NCBI RefSeq assembly: GCF_901447155.2 | Contig: NZ_LR588416.1 | Location: 62,001 to 126,000 of the forward strand | Length of the DNA stretch: 64,000 nucleotides | Source of the DNA: Peptoniphilus catoniae | Lineage (GTDB): Bacteria > Bacillota > Clostridia > Tissierellales > Peptoniphilaceae | Reading direction: 5' to 3' | Part shown: one piece after another, positions 17,004 to 26,496 of the stretch | Position numbering within the stretch: position 1 is the stretch's first letter | How the letters are laid out: each line of letters begins with the position of its first letter | Program-made: the position numbers and the translations under genes | Notes under the pieces: model-generated | What the model saw: the letters and a program-made list of their open reading frames with translations, nothing else | Databases searched by the model: none | Told to the model about the DNA's origin: nothing

Positions 17004-17031
17004 ATTATACCATTAGAAGATAATTTGTAAA
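17004..17031 (-). promoter_or_regulatory. Promoter of the folate operon
   Basis: The minus strand has TTTACA (17031-17026) and TATAAT (17009-17004) separated by 16 bp, which places the start of transcription right at the riboswitch. Confidence 0.65.
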
Positions 17032-17046
17032 TATTTGTAGCCTAAT

Positions 17047-17076
17047 AAAAAAACCGGCTCCTATAAGAGCCGATTT
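17047..17076 (-). terminator. Terminator of the purine permease gene
   Basis: Stem CGGCTC / GAGCCG with a TTATAG loop, followed by GGTTTTTTTA on the minus strand. Confidence 0.8.
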
Positions 17077-17105
17077 AATGTCTTTAATCGATCTTTCAAT
17101 TAATT

Positions 17106-18425
17106 TTAAAATGGAAATAAAGGACTTAATATTCTAAGGAAGAATATTATGGCAAGCACTGCAATCATTGGAGTGATTTCCTTCTTCTTTCCTGTTAAAA
17201 GTTTAAGCAGTACATAGGACATAATACCAAAGCTGATACCTTCAGCTATTGAATATGCAAAGGGCATCATTGTTATAGTTAAAAATGCCGGTACTGATTC
17301 TGTAAAGTCATTAAAGTTAATTTCCTTAATAGGACTCATCATGAAAAGTCCAACTATTACAAGAGCTGCTGCCGTAGATTCCGGTGGCACTATTGAAAAT
17401 AGTGGAAAGAAAAATAAGGATATAAAGAAGAAAAATGCCGTTGACAAAGCCGTCAATCCTGTTCTTCCTCCATCAGCAACACCGCTGGCTGACTCTACAA
17501 AGGTGGTAACTGTACTTGTACCTAAAAGAGCACCTACTGTTGTTCCAATAGCATCAGCCATTAAAGCATGACTTGCATTAGGAAGTCTACCCTCTTCATC
17601 AAGCATTCCCGCCTTAGTTGCTACACCTGTTAGGGTACCTATAGTATCAAACATATCCACAAATAGGAATGTAAACATTATAGAAAACATTTCAAAGGTG
17701 AAGATATGATCGAATTTAAGCTTAAAGACAACAGGTCCTATATCAGGCGGTAAAGAAAATATAGATTGTGTAGGAAGTGATGAAACACCTAAAATCACAG
17801 CCACAACTGTAGAGCCCACTATACCTATAAGCAAAGCTCCCTTTACTCCCTTTGCAGTTAAAAATGCCATAAGGAACAAAGCAAAGAAAAATACGAAGGT
17901 GTTTTTAGTAAGAAGGTTGCCTAGAGTAAGAATTACTCCATCTCCCTGTCCAATTACGCCTGCATTTGAAAAGCCTATAAAGGCGATAAACAATCCTATA
18001 CCTACACTGACAGCGTTCTTTAGGACAATAGGTATTGATGTAAAAATTGCCTCTCTTACGCTGAATAAGCTCAATAAAATAAATATAATACCTTCAAGAA
18101 ATACAGCAGTAAGAGCAAATTCCCAAGTCTTACCAAATGATAAAACTACAGTGTAAGTAAAAAATGCGTTAAGTCCCATACCCGGAGCAAGTCCGAAAGG
18201 AAGATTAGCATACAGTGCCATTACCAACATGGCAATAACTGAAGAAACAATTGTAGCTGTAAATACCGCTCCCTTATCCATACCTGTTTCAGAAAGTATA
18301 GACGGATTTACTATAAGTATATAGGACATGGTCATAAACGTAGTAAGCCCCGCCATAAGTTCGGTTCTGGTATCAGTACCTGCTTTTTTTAAACGGAACT
18401 TCTTTTCTAAAAAATTATTTTCCAT
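17106..18425 (-). CDS. NCS2-family guanine/hypoxanthine (purine) permease
   Basis: Polytopic membrane protein of 439 aa in the AzgA/PbuG branch of the nucleobase transporters, probably importing hypoxanthine, guanine or adenine. Visible signatures are TELMAGLTTFMTMSYILIVNP, the substrate motif LPFGLAPGMGLNAFFTYTVV, LFVDMFDTIGTLTGVATKAG and GTSTVTTFVESASGVADGGRTGL. About 12-14 membrane segments. Monocistronic, divergent from the M16 peptidase. It gives a salvage route beside the de novo purine operon at 48-57 kb. No purine riboswitch is evident upstream. Confidence 0.9.
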   Translation of the reverse strand: MENNFLEKKFRLKKAGTDTRTELMAGLTTFMTMSYILIVNPSILSETGMDKGAVFTATIVSSVIAMLVMALYANLPFGLAPGMGLNAFFTYTVVLSFGKTWEFALTAVFLEGIIFILLSLFSVREAIFTSIPIVLKNAVSVGIGLFIAFIGFSNAGVIGQGDGVILTLGNLLTKNTFVFFFALFLMAFLTAKGVKGALLIGIVGSTVVAVILGVSSLPTQSIFSLPPDIGPVVFKLKFDHIFTFEMFSIMFTFLFVDMFDTIGTLTGVATKAGMLDEEGRLPNASHALMADAIGTTVGALLGTSTVTTFVESASGVADGGRTGLTALSTAFFFFISLFFFPLFSIVPPESTAAALVIVGLFMMSPIKEINFNDFTESVPAFLTITMMPFAYSIAEGISFGIMSYVLLKLLTGKKKEITPMIAVLAIIFFLRILSPLFPF

Positions 18426-18529
18426 TAGATCCCTCCCGGACTCTATTATACCAAATAGCTAAGTTTATAGTATCCCTCTATAAAAATTTTTCTTTAAATC
18501 GTGTATAATATGTATCTAAGGAGGTCTAA

Positions 18530-21415
18530 ATGAAAAATTATAAATTAATTAATGATGAATATATAAAAGACGTAGACTCAGAAGTTAAGGTCTATGAACA
18601 CATAAAAACTAAAGCTAAAGTCCTCACCCTTTCAAATAAGGATGAAAATAAGGCTTTTAGTATATCCTTCAGAACCATTCCCAAAGACTCAAAGGGAGCA
18701 GCTCATATAGTTGAGCACTGCGTTTTGTCAGGATCAAGAAAGTATAAAACTAAAGAACCATTTATGGATATGATAAGGGGAAGTATGCAAACCTTTTTAA
18801 ATGCAATGACCTATCCCGATAAAACTATGTATCCTGTAAGCTCAAGAAATAAAAAAGATTTATACAACCTTATGGATGTTTATCTTGATGCGGTTTTTTA
18901 TCCCCTTATGAGGGAAAAAGAAGAAATTTTTAAACAGGAAGGTTGGCACTATGAGCTTGAGGATAAAAGCTCTCCACTTATTTATAATGGTGTAGTCTAT
19001 AACGAAATGAAAGGTGTCTATTCAGATCCCCAAAACCTTATTTCAGATCTTATCTGCCTTAACCTTCATAAGGATTCTTCCTATGGAGTTGATTCAGGGG
19101 GAAATCCTAAAGATATACCTAGCTTAACCTATGAAGAATTTTTAAGCTTTCACAAAAAATTCTACCATCCATCAAACTCTTATATCTATCTCTATGGCGA
19201 TTTAGATATGGAAGAAGCTTTGAGCTTTATTGATGAAAACTACCTTAAGCACTTTGACTACAAGGATATAGATTCAAAGATCATTCTAAATGAAGCCTTT
19301 AAAGAGCCTAAGCACATTAAGGGAAGCTTTGATGCTGATGAAGATAAAAAAAACAGAGACTACCTTGCCTATAGCTGGTGTATGGGGACTGCGGACAACA
19401 AATTGGATTCCTTTATGCAAAACTTTTTAATCGAGCTTTTAGTTAATTCCGACTCAGCTCCCCTTAAGATGGCGCTTTTAAAAAAGAATTTGGCAGAAGA
19501 CATTTATGCCGAAGGATCATCTTCCCTTGCTCTGGACTTTTCAATTATTGCTAAAAACACCGACGCTTCAAGAGCAGAGGAATTTAAAAATACAATTTTT
19601 TCAAGCCTTAAGGATCTTGTGAAAAACGGTGTCAACAAGGATCTCTTAGAAGCGACTCTTAACAAATTTGAATTTGCCTTTAGAGAAGGTGGCGGTGCCT
19701 TAAAGGCAATTATCTATAATATCAGGGCCATGAACTCCTGGCTCTACGACAAATCTCCCCTTGACAGTTTAAAAACCGACGACTTAATTAAACAGCTGAG
19801 GGAAAGCATAAATACGGACTTTGTGGAAAGATATATAGAGAAGAAACTTTTAAACAACAGCTATGCTCTGCTTTTAGAAGCAAGACCTGAAGTAGGCAAG
19901 TCTAAAAAAGAAGCCCTGGAGCTTTCAAATAAACTTGAAGCCTATAAAAAATCCTTAAGCGATTCAGAAATTAACAACCTGATTAAAAAGACAAAGGAGC
20001 TTTTTGACTTTCAGCTTACAGAAGATAGCCCTGAGGATAAGGCGACTATACCCACTCTTGAAATATCAGACATAAAAAAAGAAATAACTCATATTCCAAG
20101 ACAGGTAATTGAAGAAGAAGATACCACTTACCTTTTTAACCCACAATTTACCAACGGTATATCCTATCTTACTATCTCCTTTGACACAAGCCACATTAAA
20201 ACAGAGGACCTTGAAAACTTAAGCCTGCTTTCAACTCTTCTCGGCAAACTGTCAACTAAAAACTATTCCTACTCAAAGCTGGATTCGGAAATCTATAAGG
20301 TTATAGGCAGCTACTCTATAAGTCCCACCTCCTATGAGGACTACTCAAATAATAAAGAGCTTAAGAGAAGACTTAACCTAAACTTTAGCAGCCTGGACAT
20401 TAATTTAAAAAAATCATTAGATATAATTTCAGAAATTCTTTTTAAATCAGAGCTTGAAGACAAGGATAGAATAAAGGAAGTCCTTCTTATGGAAAAATCT
20501 TCAAACGAATCAAGTATTTTGCAAAGCGGTCACATTCTAATGATGGAAACAGTAAGAAGTTATTCCTCCAAGCAATCTTCCTATAATGCAAAAACAGGAG
20601 GACTGCCCTACTACTTCTACACCTGCGATCTGTTAGATAGGTTTGAAGAAAAATGGGAGGATTTTTATAAATCTATAAAGAAACTTTTAGCCGAATCTAT
20701 AAACCGAAAAGGATTGGTAATAAACTTTACAGGTTCAGAAGAATCCTTTAAGGAAAATAAAAAATACCTAAAGGAATTTGTAAGCTCCCTTCCTAACAAA
20801 AGCTATAAAGCTTGGGACTATGAATTTAAAAAAGAAGCCAAGAACCAAGCCTTCTCCATGCCCTCAAATGTGCAGTATATATCCAAGGGCTATGATTTAG
20901 ATTCACTAAAGGCAAAGTATAACGGAACCTACTCAGTCCTTTCAAATATACTTTCATCAACCTACCTCCACGACAATATAAGAGCCAAGGGAGGAGCCTA
21001 CGGCGGCGGGATGAAAATTTCAAGAACAGACCTTGCAACCTACTCCTACAGAGACCCAAATCTTATTAAAACTGTAGAGGTCTATAACAATATCTATAAA
21101 TTTGTAGAAAATTTAGATATGAACAAAGAGGACATTAAAAACTTTATTATCGGAACTATGAATACCTTTGATCCCCATCTTCCACCATCAGGTAAAGGCA
21201 GCCTTAACTTTTCAAGATATATGACAGGCACAAGTGAAGAAGAGGTTTCAAAGTTTAAAGAAGAGGCGATTAATACAGAGCTTAAAGATTTAAAAGCCCT
21301 TGCTCCCCTTCTTAAAGAAGCCATGGAGAAAAATTATATTTGCGCCATAGGCGGAGAAGAAATCCTTAAGGAAAATAAAAATCTCTTTAAAGAAATAATA
21401 AAACTTAATAGATAA
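18530..21415 (+). CDS. M16C-family zinc metalloprotease (presequence-protease-like)
   Basis: Large insulinase-superfamily peptidase of 961 aa, the usual size for the PreP/M16C group, which degrades short unfolded peptides inside a closing chamber. The inverted zinc motif HIVEH is near residue 63, with the third ligand in YNEMKGVYS about 100 residues later. Four M16 half-domains fit the length, and the C-terminal half has the conserved Arg/Tyr-type region near GGAYGGG. No signal peptide, so cytoplasmic. Monocistronic, with TATAAT and AAGGAGGT upstream. Consistent with a peptide-fermenting lifestyle. Confidence 0.9.
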   Translation: MKNYKLINDEYIKDVDSEVKVYEHIKTKAKVLTLSNKDENKAFSISFRTIPKDSKGAAHIVEHCVLSGSRKYKTKEPFMDMIRGSMQTFLNAMTYPDKTMYPVSSRNKKDLYNLMDVYLDAVFYPLMREKEEIFKQEGWHYELEDKSSPLIYNGVVYNEMKGVYSDPQNLISDLICLNLHKDSSYGVDSGGNPKDIPSLTYEEFLSFHKKFYHPSNSYIYLYGDLDMEEALSFIDENYLKHFDYKDIDSKIILNEAFKEPKHIKGSFDADEDKKNRDYLAYSWCMGTADNKLDSFMQNFLIELLVNSDSAPLKMALLKKNLAEDIYAEGSSSLALDFSIIAKNTDASRAEEFKNTIFSSLKDLVKNGVNKDLLEATLNKFEFAFREGGGALKAIIYNIRAMNSWLYDKSPLDSLKTDDLIKQLRESINTDFVERYIEKKLLNNSYALLLEARPEVGKSKKEALELSNKLEAYKKSLSDSEINNLIKKTKELFDFQLTEDSPEDKATIPTLEISDIKKEITHIPRQVIEEEDTTYLFNPQFTNGISYLTISFDTSHIKTEDLENLSLLSTLLGKLSTKNYSYSKLDSEIYKVIGSYSISPTSYEDYSNNKELKRRLNLNFSSLDINLKKSLDIISEILFKSELEDKDRIKEVLLMEKSSNESSILQSGHILMMETVRSYSSKQSSYNAKTGGLPYYFYTCDLLDRFEEKWEDFYKSIKKLLAESINRKGLVINFTGSEESFKENKKYLKEFVSSLPNKSYKAWDYEFKKEAKNQAFSMPSNVQYISKGYDLDSLKAKYNGTYSVLSNILSSTYLHDNIRAKGGAYGGGMKISRTDLATYSYRDPNLIKTVEVYNNIYKFVENLDMNKEDIKNFIIGTMNTFDPHLPPSGKGSLNFSRYMTGTSEEEVSKFKEEAINTELKDLKALAPLLKEAMEKNYICAIGGEEILKENKNLFKEIIKLNR

Positions 21416-21466
21416 AAATAATTTCTTTTAGTAAATCTTAATTAGGTATTTATTACCTTAAAATTT

Positions 21467-21508
21467 AATCGGCATAAAGGTATTAACCTTTGTGCCGATT
21501 TTTATATT
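21467..21508 (+). terminator. Terminator of the M16C peptidase gene
   Basis: A 14-bp stem (AATCGGCATAAAGG with CCTTTGTGCCGATT) with a 6-nt loop, followed by TTTATATTT. Confidence 0.9.
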
Positions 21509-21609
21509 TCTACTTTCCTCTAAAGTCCGACAAAGGCAAAAGGTAAAAGTTATTTTGCTATTAGCGAATGACAAAATCAAGACCGACTCAATGAATTTGT
21601 ATATATTAA

Positions 21610-21723
21610 GCTTTAAAATAAGCTATAATATTATAAAAGAAATTAATAGATTAGAATGTGATTATGGAAATATTAAGTAGAATTTGTAAGTATTTTAAAT
21701 GTGATATCTCAGAAGTATTGTAA
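21610..21723 (+). pseudogene. Decayed XRE/Cro-type regulator fragment
   Basis: An in-frame segment from the ATG at 21664 to the TAA at 21723 encodes MEILSRICKYFKCDISEVL, which looks like the last helices of a small Cro/CI-family helix-turn-helix regulator (typical ending: LxxICxxLxCDIxDIL). The preceding part appears in another frame (NRLECDYGN before a stop at about 21677-21679), and in-frame stops lie just upstream, so no intact ORF exists. Such regulators often precede mod-res cassettes. The rest of the 328-bp gap between the peptidase and mod holds only the peptidase terminator. Confidence 0.55.
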
Positions 21724-21743
21724 TATAGAATGGAGAAAGAATA

Positions 21744-23690
21744 ATGAAAGAAAGTTTGTATGATAGACTAGGAGAACTTTTAAAAACAAAAGAAGAGTAC
21801 AGGTCGGAAGATGGAGAACTGTTAAAAGCCAAAGTGTATTCAGATATTATGACCATGGATAAAAATTTAATTTCATTATTACTATCTGATGAAGAAGTTA
21901 AAGAAGCCTTCTTCTTAAAAGTGGATGATACTCTCGTTTTTGACAAGCAAAAATTTGCCTGGATAATTGATTCAAAAGAATTCTTGCCGGACTCTTACAC
22001 GTCTTATACCAATAAAATTGGTTTAACAAGTGATGGAGATTTTATATCACAAAAAAGTGATGTGGTTTTGGATTTTCCCTATAAGGACTGTGTTCTTGAA
22101 GGAGGACAAACAAAGGACGACCAAAACAGAAAAGAAATTTTCTATAATGAAACATTAGCTCAAGATGAAATAAGACGCATGCTTGATCCAAAAGTATTTA
22201 CAAAGGCAAAAAGATATACAAAAGGCGGTGTAGAAGGAGGAATTACTTTTAATGAAGATGATAATTTAATCATCAAAGGCAATAACTTAATCGCACTTGA
22301 AAGCTTATTAAAAAGATACGAAGGACAGATTAAGTGTATCTATATAGATCCTCCTTATAATACTGGAAGTGATAGTTTTGGTTACAATGATAATTTTAAT
22401 CGATCAACATGGCTAGTATTTATGAAAAATAGACTGGAGGTAGCAAAAAAACTACTTTCACCAGAAGGTATAATCTTAATTCAAATAAGTTTCCATGAAT
22501 ACCCATATTTAAGAGTAATTGCTGATGAGGTTTTCGATAGTGGAAAACATTTATTAGATTTTAATACTCTTGTAAGACACCCTGAAAGAAGTTTGACTGG
22601 AGATAAAGAATTTAATGATGTAATAGAATATACATTATTATATTCTAGAGATAAGAATTATAAAATGCCAAAGCAAATTATAGAGAAGACTAACGATGAC
22701 TACCAATATGATTTTGAGTTTAAAAATAATCCAAATGAAGTGTTAAATTTAGGAGATAAATTAGTATCTGTATATTATCCGGAAAATGTTAACATAATTA
22801 GAAGAAAAGGCCATTCAGATGGATTAAAATCAATGTCGATAAGAGGCAGTATAAGAGAAAAGAATTCAAGCGGTAGATTTTATGTGGCTAATTTAGAACC
22901 TTTAATATCAAAATATCCAAAGGGGACTATATTTACAGTTCCTGATATGGGCGATGATGGAAGGCTATTTAGAATATTTGAACTCCCAAAAGGAAATAAT
23001 AAAAATGGTTTTTATTATCAGGGAAAGCCTATATCTTCAAATGTTACATTAAAACCATACCCTAATTTTTTAAATTTTGTCAAACAATATAATTTAGTAA
23101 GCGATGAAGGAAATGTATCTTTTAGAAATGGGAAAAAGCCAGAAGAATATATACAATTTTTTTTAGATATTTTAACAAAACAAAATGATATAGTTCTTGA
23201 CTTCCATCTTGGTTCAGGCACAACTGCAGCAGTTGCTATGAAAATGAATCGTAGGTTTATTGGTGTGGAGCAAATGGATTATATTGAAGACATAACGATA
23301 GAGCGTTTAAAAAAAGTAATAGACGGTGAGCAAGGCGGTATTTCAAAAGCTGTCAATTGGCAGGGAGGAGGTTCTTTTGTATACTGTGAGCTTATGGAAA
23401 ATGGAAATGACCTTATAAGAAAAATAGAAAACGCTGATGAGAATACTGTAAAAGATGTAAAAGCAAAAATCTACAAGGATGAAAGAATAGTTCCTTATAT
23501 CACCACAGAAGAACTGGAAAGTGTGGACACTGAGTTTGAAGAATTAACTCTTGAAGATAAGAAAAAAGCTCTTATAAAACTAGTCGATAAAAATAAGCTC
23601 TATGTAAATTATTCTGATATAGATAATGCTGACTTTAATATTTCAGAAGCAGATAAAAGGTTTACTAAATCTTTTTATGAGGTGGACTAA
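21744..23690 (+). CDS. mod: Type III restriction-modification methyltransferase (Mod)
   Basis: DNA N6-adenine methyltransferase and recognition subunit of a type III system, 648 aa. Motif order is beta-class: catalytic motif IV DPPYNTG near residue 204, then a long variable target-recognition region (about 270-465), then the AdoMet motif DFHLGSGTTA near 490 and RRFIGVEQMDY. N-terminal (1-100) and C-terminal (550-648) helical parts probably mediate dimerisation and Res contact. The res start codon overlaps its stop (TAATG), so the subunits are translationally coupled. No homopolymer or short tandem tract suggesting phase variation was seen. Confidence 0.93.
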   Translation: MKESLYDRLGELLKTKEEYRSEDGELLKAKVYSDIMTMDKNLISLLLSDEEVKEAFFLKVDDTLVFDKQKFAWIIDSKEFLPDSYTSYTNKIGLTSDGDFISQKSDVVLDFPYKDCVLEGGQTKDDQNRKEIFYNETLAQDEIRRMLDPKVFTKAKRYTKGGVEGGITFNEDDNLIIKGNNLIALESLLKRYEGQIKCIYIDPPYNTGSDSFGYNDNFNRSTWLVFMKNRLEVAKKLLSPEGIILIQISFHEYPYLRVIADEVFDSGKHLLDFNTLVRHPERSLTGDKEFNDVIEYTLLYSRDKNYKMPKQIIEKTNDDYQYDFEFKNNPNEVLNLGDKLVSVYYPENVNIIRRKGHSDGLKSMSIRGSIREKNSSGRFYVANLEPLISKYPKGTIFTVPDMGDDGRLFRIFELPKGNNKNGFYYQGKPISSNVTLKPYPNFLNFVKQYNLVSDEGNVSFRNGKKPEEYIQFFLDILTKQNDIVLDFHLGSGTTAAVAMKMNRRFIGVEQMDYIEDITIERLKKVIDGEQGGISKAVNWQGGGSFVYCELMENGNDLIRKIENADENTVKDVKAKIYKDERIVPYITTEELESVDTEFEELTLEDKKKALIKLVDKNKLYVNYSDIDNADFNISEADKRFTKSFYEVD

Positions 23691-26308
23691 TGGATGATAA
23701 ATTTTTATATGAAGAATTAGATTCAGTAAAAAAATTTGGTTTTCTAAAAGAACTACCTAACACCCTTGAAAGTGGACTTTCAGAAAAAATCCTTTTAAGA
23801 GATTATCAGAAAGAGGCCTTTCAGTATTTTATAACATATGTAGAAAACAAAGAGCTATCTAAGAATAAACAGATTCATACATTATTTCACATGGCAACAG
23901 GGTCCGGAAAGACCGTTATTATGGCGGGGCTTATCCTGTACCTATACACCAAAGGATATAGAAACTTCCTTTTCTTTGTTAACCAGACCAATATACTGGA
24001 AAAAACCAAAGAGAACTTTTTAAATGCTCTTTCAAATAAGTATCTATTTAGCAAAGAAATCGAATATTTGGGAGACAAGGTCAAGATTAAAGAAGTAGAC
24101 AATTTTATGGGACTGAATAGTCTTTCAAAGGATATTAATATATGCTTTACAACTACACAAAAACTACACTTTGATCTATTAGCTCCAAAGGAAAACTCCT
24201 TGACCTATAAAGATTTTGAAAACACAAAAATCGTCTTTATATCGGATGAATCTCACCATGTAAATACCATAACTAAAAGACTGACAAAAGATGAAGAGGC
24301 TGACAAAAACTCTTGGGAATACTCAGTGATGAATGCATTTCACAGAAATAAAGATCATGTACTCCTAGAGTTTACGGCAACGGCAGATATTAAGGATAAG
24401 AATGTAAGAGCAAAATACTTGGATAAGATGATTTATAATTATCCACTCTTAAACTTTAGACAGTCAGGCTATACTAAAGACTTTCAAAATTTTGCTACTA
24501 ATTCGACCCTTTGGGAAAGATCATTGATGGCTATTGTAATGAGTGAGTATAGAAAATATCTCTTCTCTGATTCCGGTGTAAACATTAAGCCTGTTGTTCT
24601 TTTTAAGTCCCAAAGGATTAATGACTCGGAAGAATTTTATGATGAATTTTTTGAAAAATTGAAAAGTCTATCGACAAGTGATTTAGAAAGCTTATACAAT
24701 ACGGAGATAAAAGAGCTAAGTTCTGCTCTTGAATATTTTAAAAAGAAAGATAATTCTCTAATGCTTCTAGTTAATTCATTAAAAGACGGTTTCACAAAAG
24801 ATAAGTCCATTATCATGAATGGAGCGGCTGACAATACGACAGACCAGCAACTACAGGTAAATTCACTGGAAGATAAGGATAATCCAATTCGTTTTATTTT
24901 TGCCGTGGATATGCTTAATGAAGGATGGGACGTTTTAAATCTATTTGATATCGTAAGGCTTTATGATACCCGTCAAGGTGGAAAAGGAATATCTAACTAT
25001 ACTATTAAAGAAGCTCAGCTTATTGGACGTGGAGCCAGGTATTGTCCATTTAAGGTGGATGAAAGCCAAGAGAGATTTAAAAGAAAGTATGATTACGATT
25101 TAGACAATCCCAATAGAGTGCTTGAAACTATGTATTTTCACTCGAGAGACGACTCTAAATATATTTCTGAGCTAAGACAAGCACTTATTGCAACAGGAAT
25201 GGAAGACCAAGACCCGATAAAGATCACCTATGAAGTAAAAGATTCTTTCAAAGAGTCTGAAATTTATAGAAAGGGCTTTGTATTTTCAAATACACGTGTA
25301 CAAAAGGATAGGTCTAATGTTAAAGGGCTTGAAGAAAGTAAAAAAAATACTATTCATCCTTATACGGTAAGGGATTCAAGTGGAATGATTCATACTCTTT
25401 TTGGACAAGATAAAGTGCTTGAAGAACCGGCAAAATATATGCTTAATACCTCTTATAAGTTTAAAGATATACCCTATAATATTTTATCTGGTGCTGCAGA
25501 AAGTTTTAGAGAACTTAGATTTTCTGTTTTAAAAGAGAAGTATCCAAGATTAGAATCAGTCAGAGAATTTTTAACTGATGACAATTATTTAGGGAATAAT
25601 GTTTTAGAGATTGTCCATAGTAATAAGATGGTCGCGGGAAGAGATATATTTAATGGGCTTATAAGAGCCTTTAACAGCATTTCTTCTTTTATATTAAGTC
25701 TAAAACCTGAGTATGAGGGATCGAGAGTATTTTCTCCAAGCAAATTGTCCGATGTTATAAGGAATAAGTCTATCTATCTATCAAGTATCGATACTAGTGG
25801 AGGTATGGGCGAATCCCAAAACACCAACCCAAATAAGAATTACCAACTAAGCCTTTTTGACCAGGACTGGTATGTTTACAATGACAACTTCGGAACAAGC
25901 GAAGAAAAACTCTTTATTAAATATTTTAATAGGGAGATTAAGCCTAAATTAGAAGAAAAAGGGGTTAAATTCTTCCTGGTAAGAAATGAAAGAATTCCAG
26001 AGCTTGCGATTTACTCTTTTTCTGATGGAGAAAGATTTGAGCCTGACTTCTTGCTTTTTGTTGAAAAAGATAAGTCTAGTACTAGATCAAACTACCAAGT
26101 TTATATAGAACCTAAGGGAAGTCATCTTTTAGATAAAGATGAGTGGAAAGAGAAATTTTTACTCGAAATAAAAGATGAACACGAAGTGGAAAACACCCTA
26201 GTTACTGCTAACAAAGATTATATGATTTTAGGACTACCTTTCTTTAATGCAGAAGAGAGAATGGAAGATTTTGAAAAGAAAGTTAGAGAGTGGTTGGAAC
26301 AAGTGTAG
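23690..26308 (+). CDS. res: Type III restriction enzyme (Res) helicase-endonuclease subunit
   Basis: SF2 helicase plus nuclease that cuts unmethylated sites as a complex with Mod. Of 872 aa, the RecA-like domains carry Walker A ATGSGKT near residue 72, DEAH-like box DESHHV near 186, TATAD (motif III) and QLIGRGAR (motif VI) near 443. The C-terminus has a PD-(D/E)XK-type nuclease signature: EPDFLLF near 780 and YIEPKG about 20 residues later. All motifs appear intact, so the system is probably active. Followed by a good terminator. Confidence 0.92.
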   Translation: MDDKFLYEELDSVKKFGFLKELPNTLESGLSEKILLRDYQKEAFQYFITYVENKELSKNKQIHTLFHMATGSGKTVIMAGLILYLYTKGYRNFLFFVNQTNILEKTKENFLNALSNKYLFSKEIEYLGDKVKIKEVDNFMGLNSLSKDINICFTTTQKLHFDLLAPKENSLTYKDFENTKIVFISDESHHVNTITKRLTKDEEADKNSWEYSVMNAFHRNKDHVLLEFTATADIKDKNVRAKYLDKMIYNYPLLNFRQSGYTKDFQNFATNSTLWERSLMAIVMSEYRKYLFSDSGVNIKPVVLFKSQRINDSEEFYDEFFEKLKSLSTSDLESLYNTEIKELSSALEYFKKKDNSLMLLVNSLKDGFTKDKSIIMNGAADNTTDQQLQVNSLEDKDNPIRFIFAVDMLNEGWDVLNLFDIVRLYDTRQGGKGISNYTIKEAQLIGRGARYCPFKVDESQERFKRKYDYDLDNPNRVLETMYFHSRDDSKYISELRQALIATGMEDQDPIKITYEVKDSFKESEIYRKGFVFSNTRVQKDRSNVKGLEESKKNTIHPYTVRDSSGMIHTLFGQDKVLEEPAKYMLNTSYKFKDIPYNILSGAAESFRELRFSVLKEKYPRLESVREFLTDDNYLGNNVLEIVHSNKMVAGRDIFNGLIRAFNSISSFILSLKPEYEGSRVFSPSKLSDVIRNKSIYLSSIDTSGGMGESQNTNPNKNYQLSLFDQDWYVYNDNFGTSEEKLFIKYFNREIKPKLEEKGVKFFLVRNERIPELAIYSFSDGERFEPDFLLFVEKDKSSTRSNYQVYIEPKGSHLLDKDEWKEKFLLEIKDEHEVENTLVTANKDYMILGLPFFNAEERMEDFEKKVREWLEQV

Positions 26309-26370
26309 AAGATATAACTAGTGATGAGTAGAAAGGACTGGAATATATATTTTAATAGCATGAAGAAAGA

Positions 26371-26404
26371 GACTAGGTAGGCTTTAATGCTGCCTAGTTT
26401 TTTC
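26371..26404 (+). terminator. Terminator of mod-res
   Basis: Stem ACTAGGTAG / CTGCCTAGT, with one G-U pair, followed by TTTTTTC. Confidence 0.85.
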
Positions 26405-26444
26405 TTACTTTCTTTACTTAATTATATACTTTTTGAGCTTAAAG

Positions 26445-26478
26445 CAAAAATAAACCCGGTGTACTGCCGGGTTTATTA
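26445..26478 (-). terminator. Terminator of the symporter-aminotransferase operon
   Basis: Stem AAACCCGG / CCGGGTTT with a 7-nt loop, then ATTTTTG on the minus strand. Confidence 0.8.
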
Positions 26479-26496
26479 AGTGTATTTATTTAGATT

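Noticed and set aside
21744-26308. Phase-variable mod gene
   Set aside because: No long homopolymer or short tandem repeat tract in the coding region.
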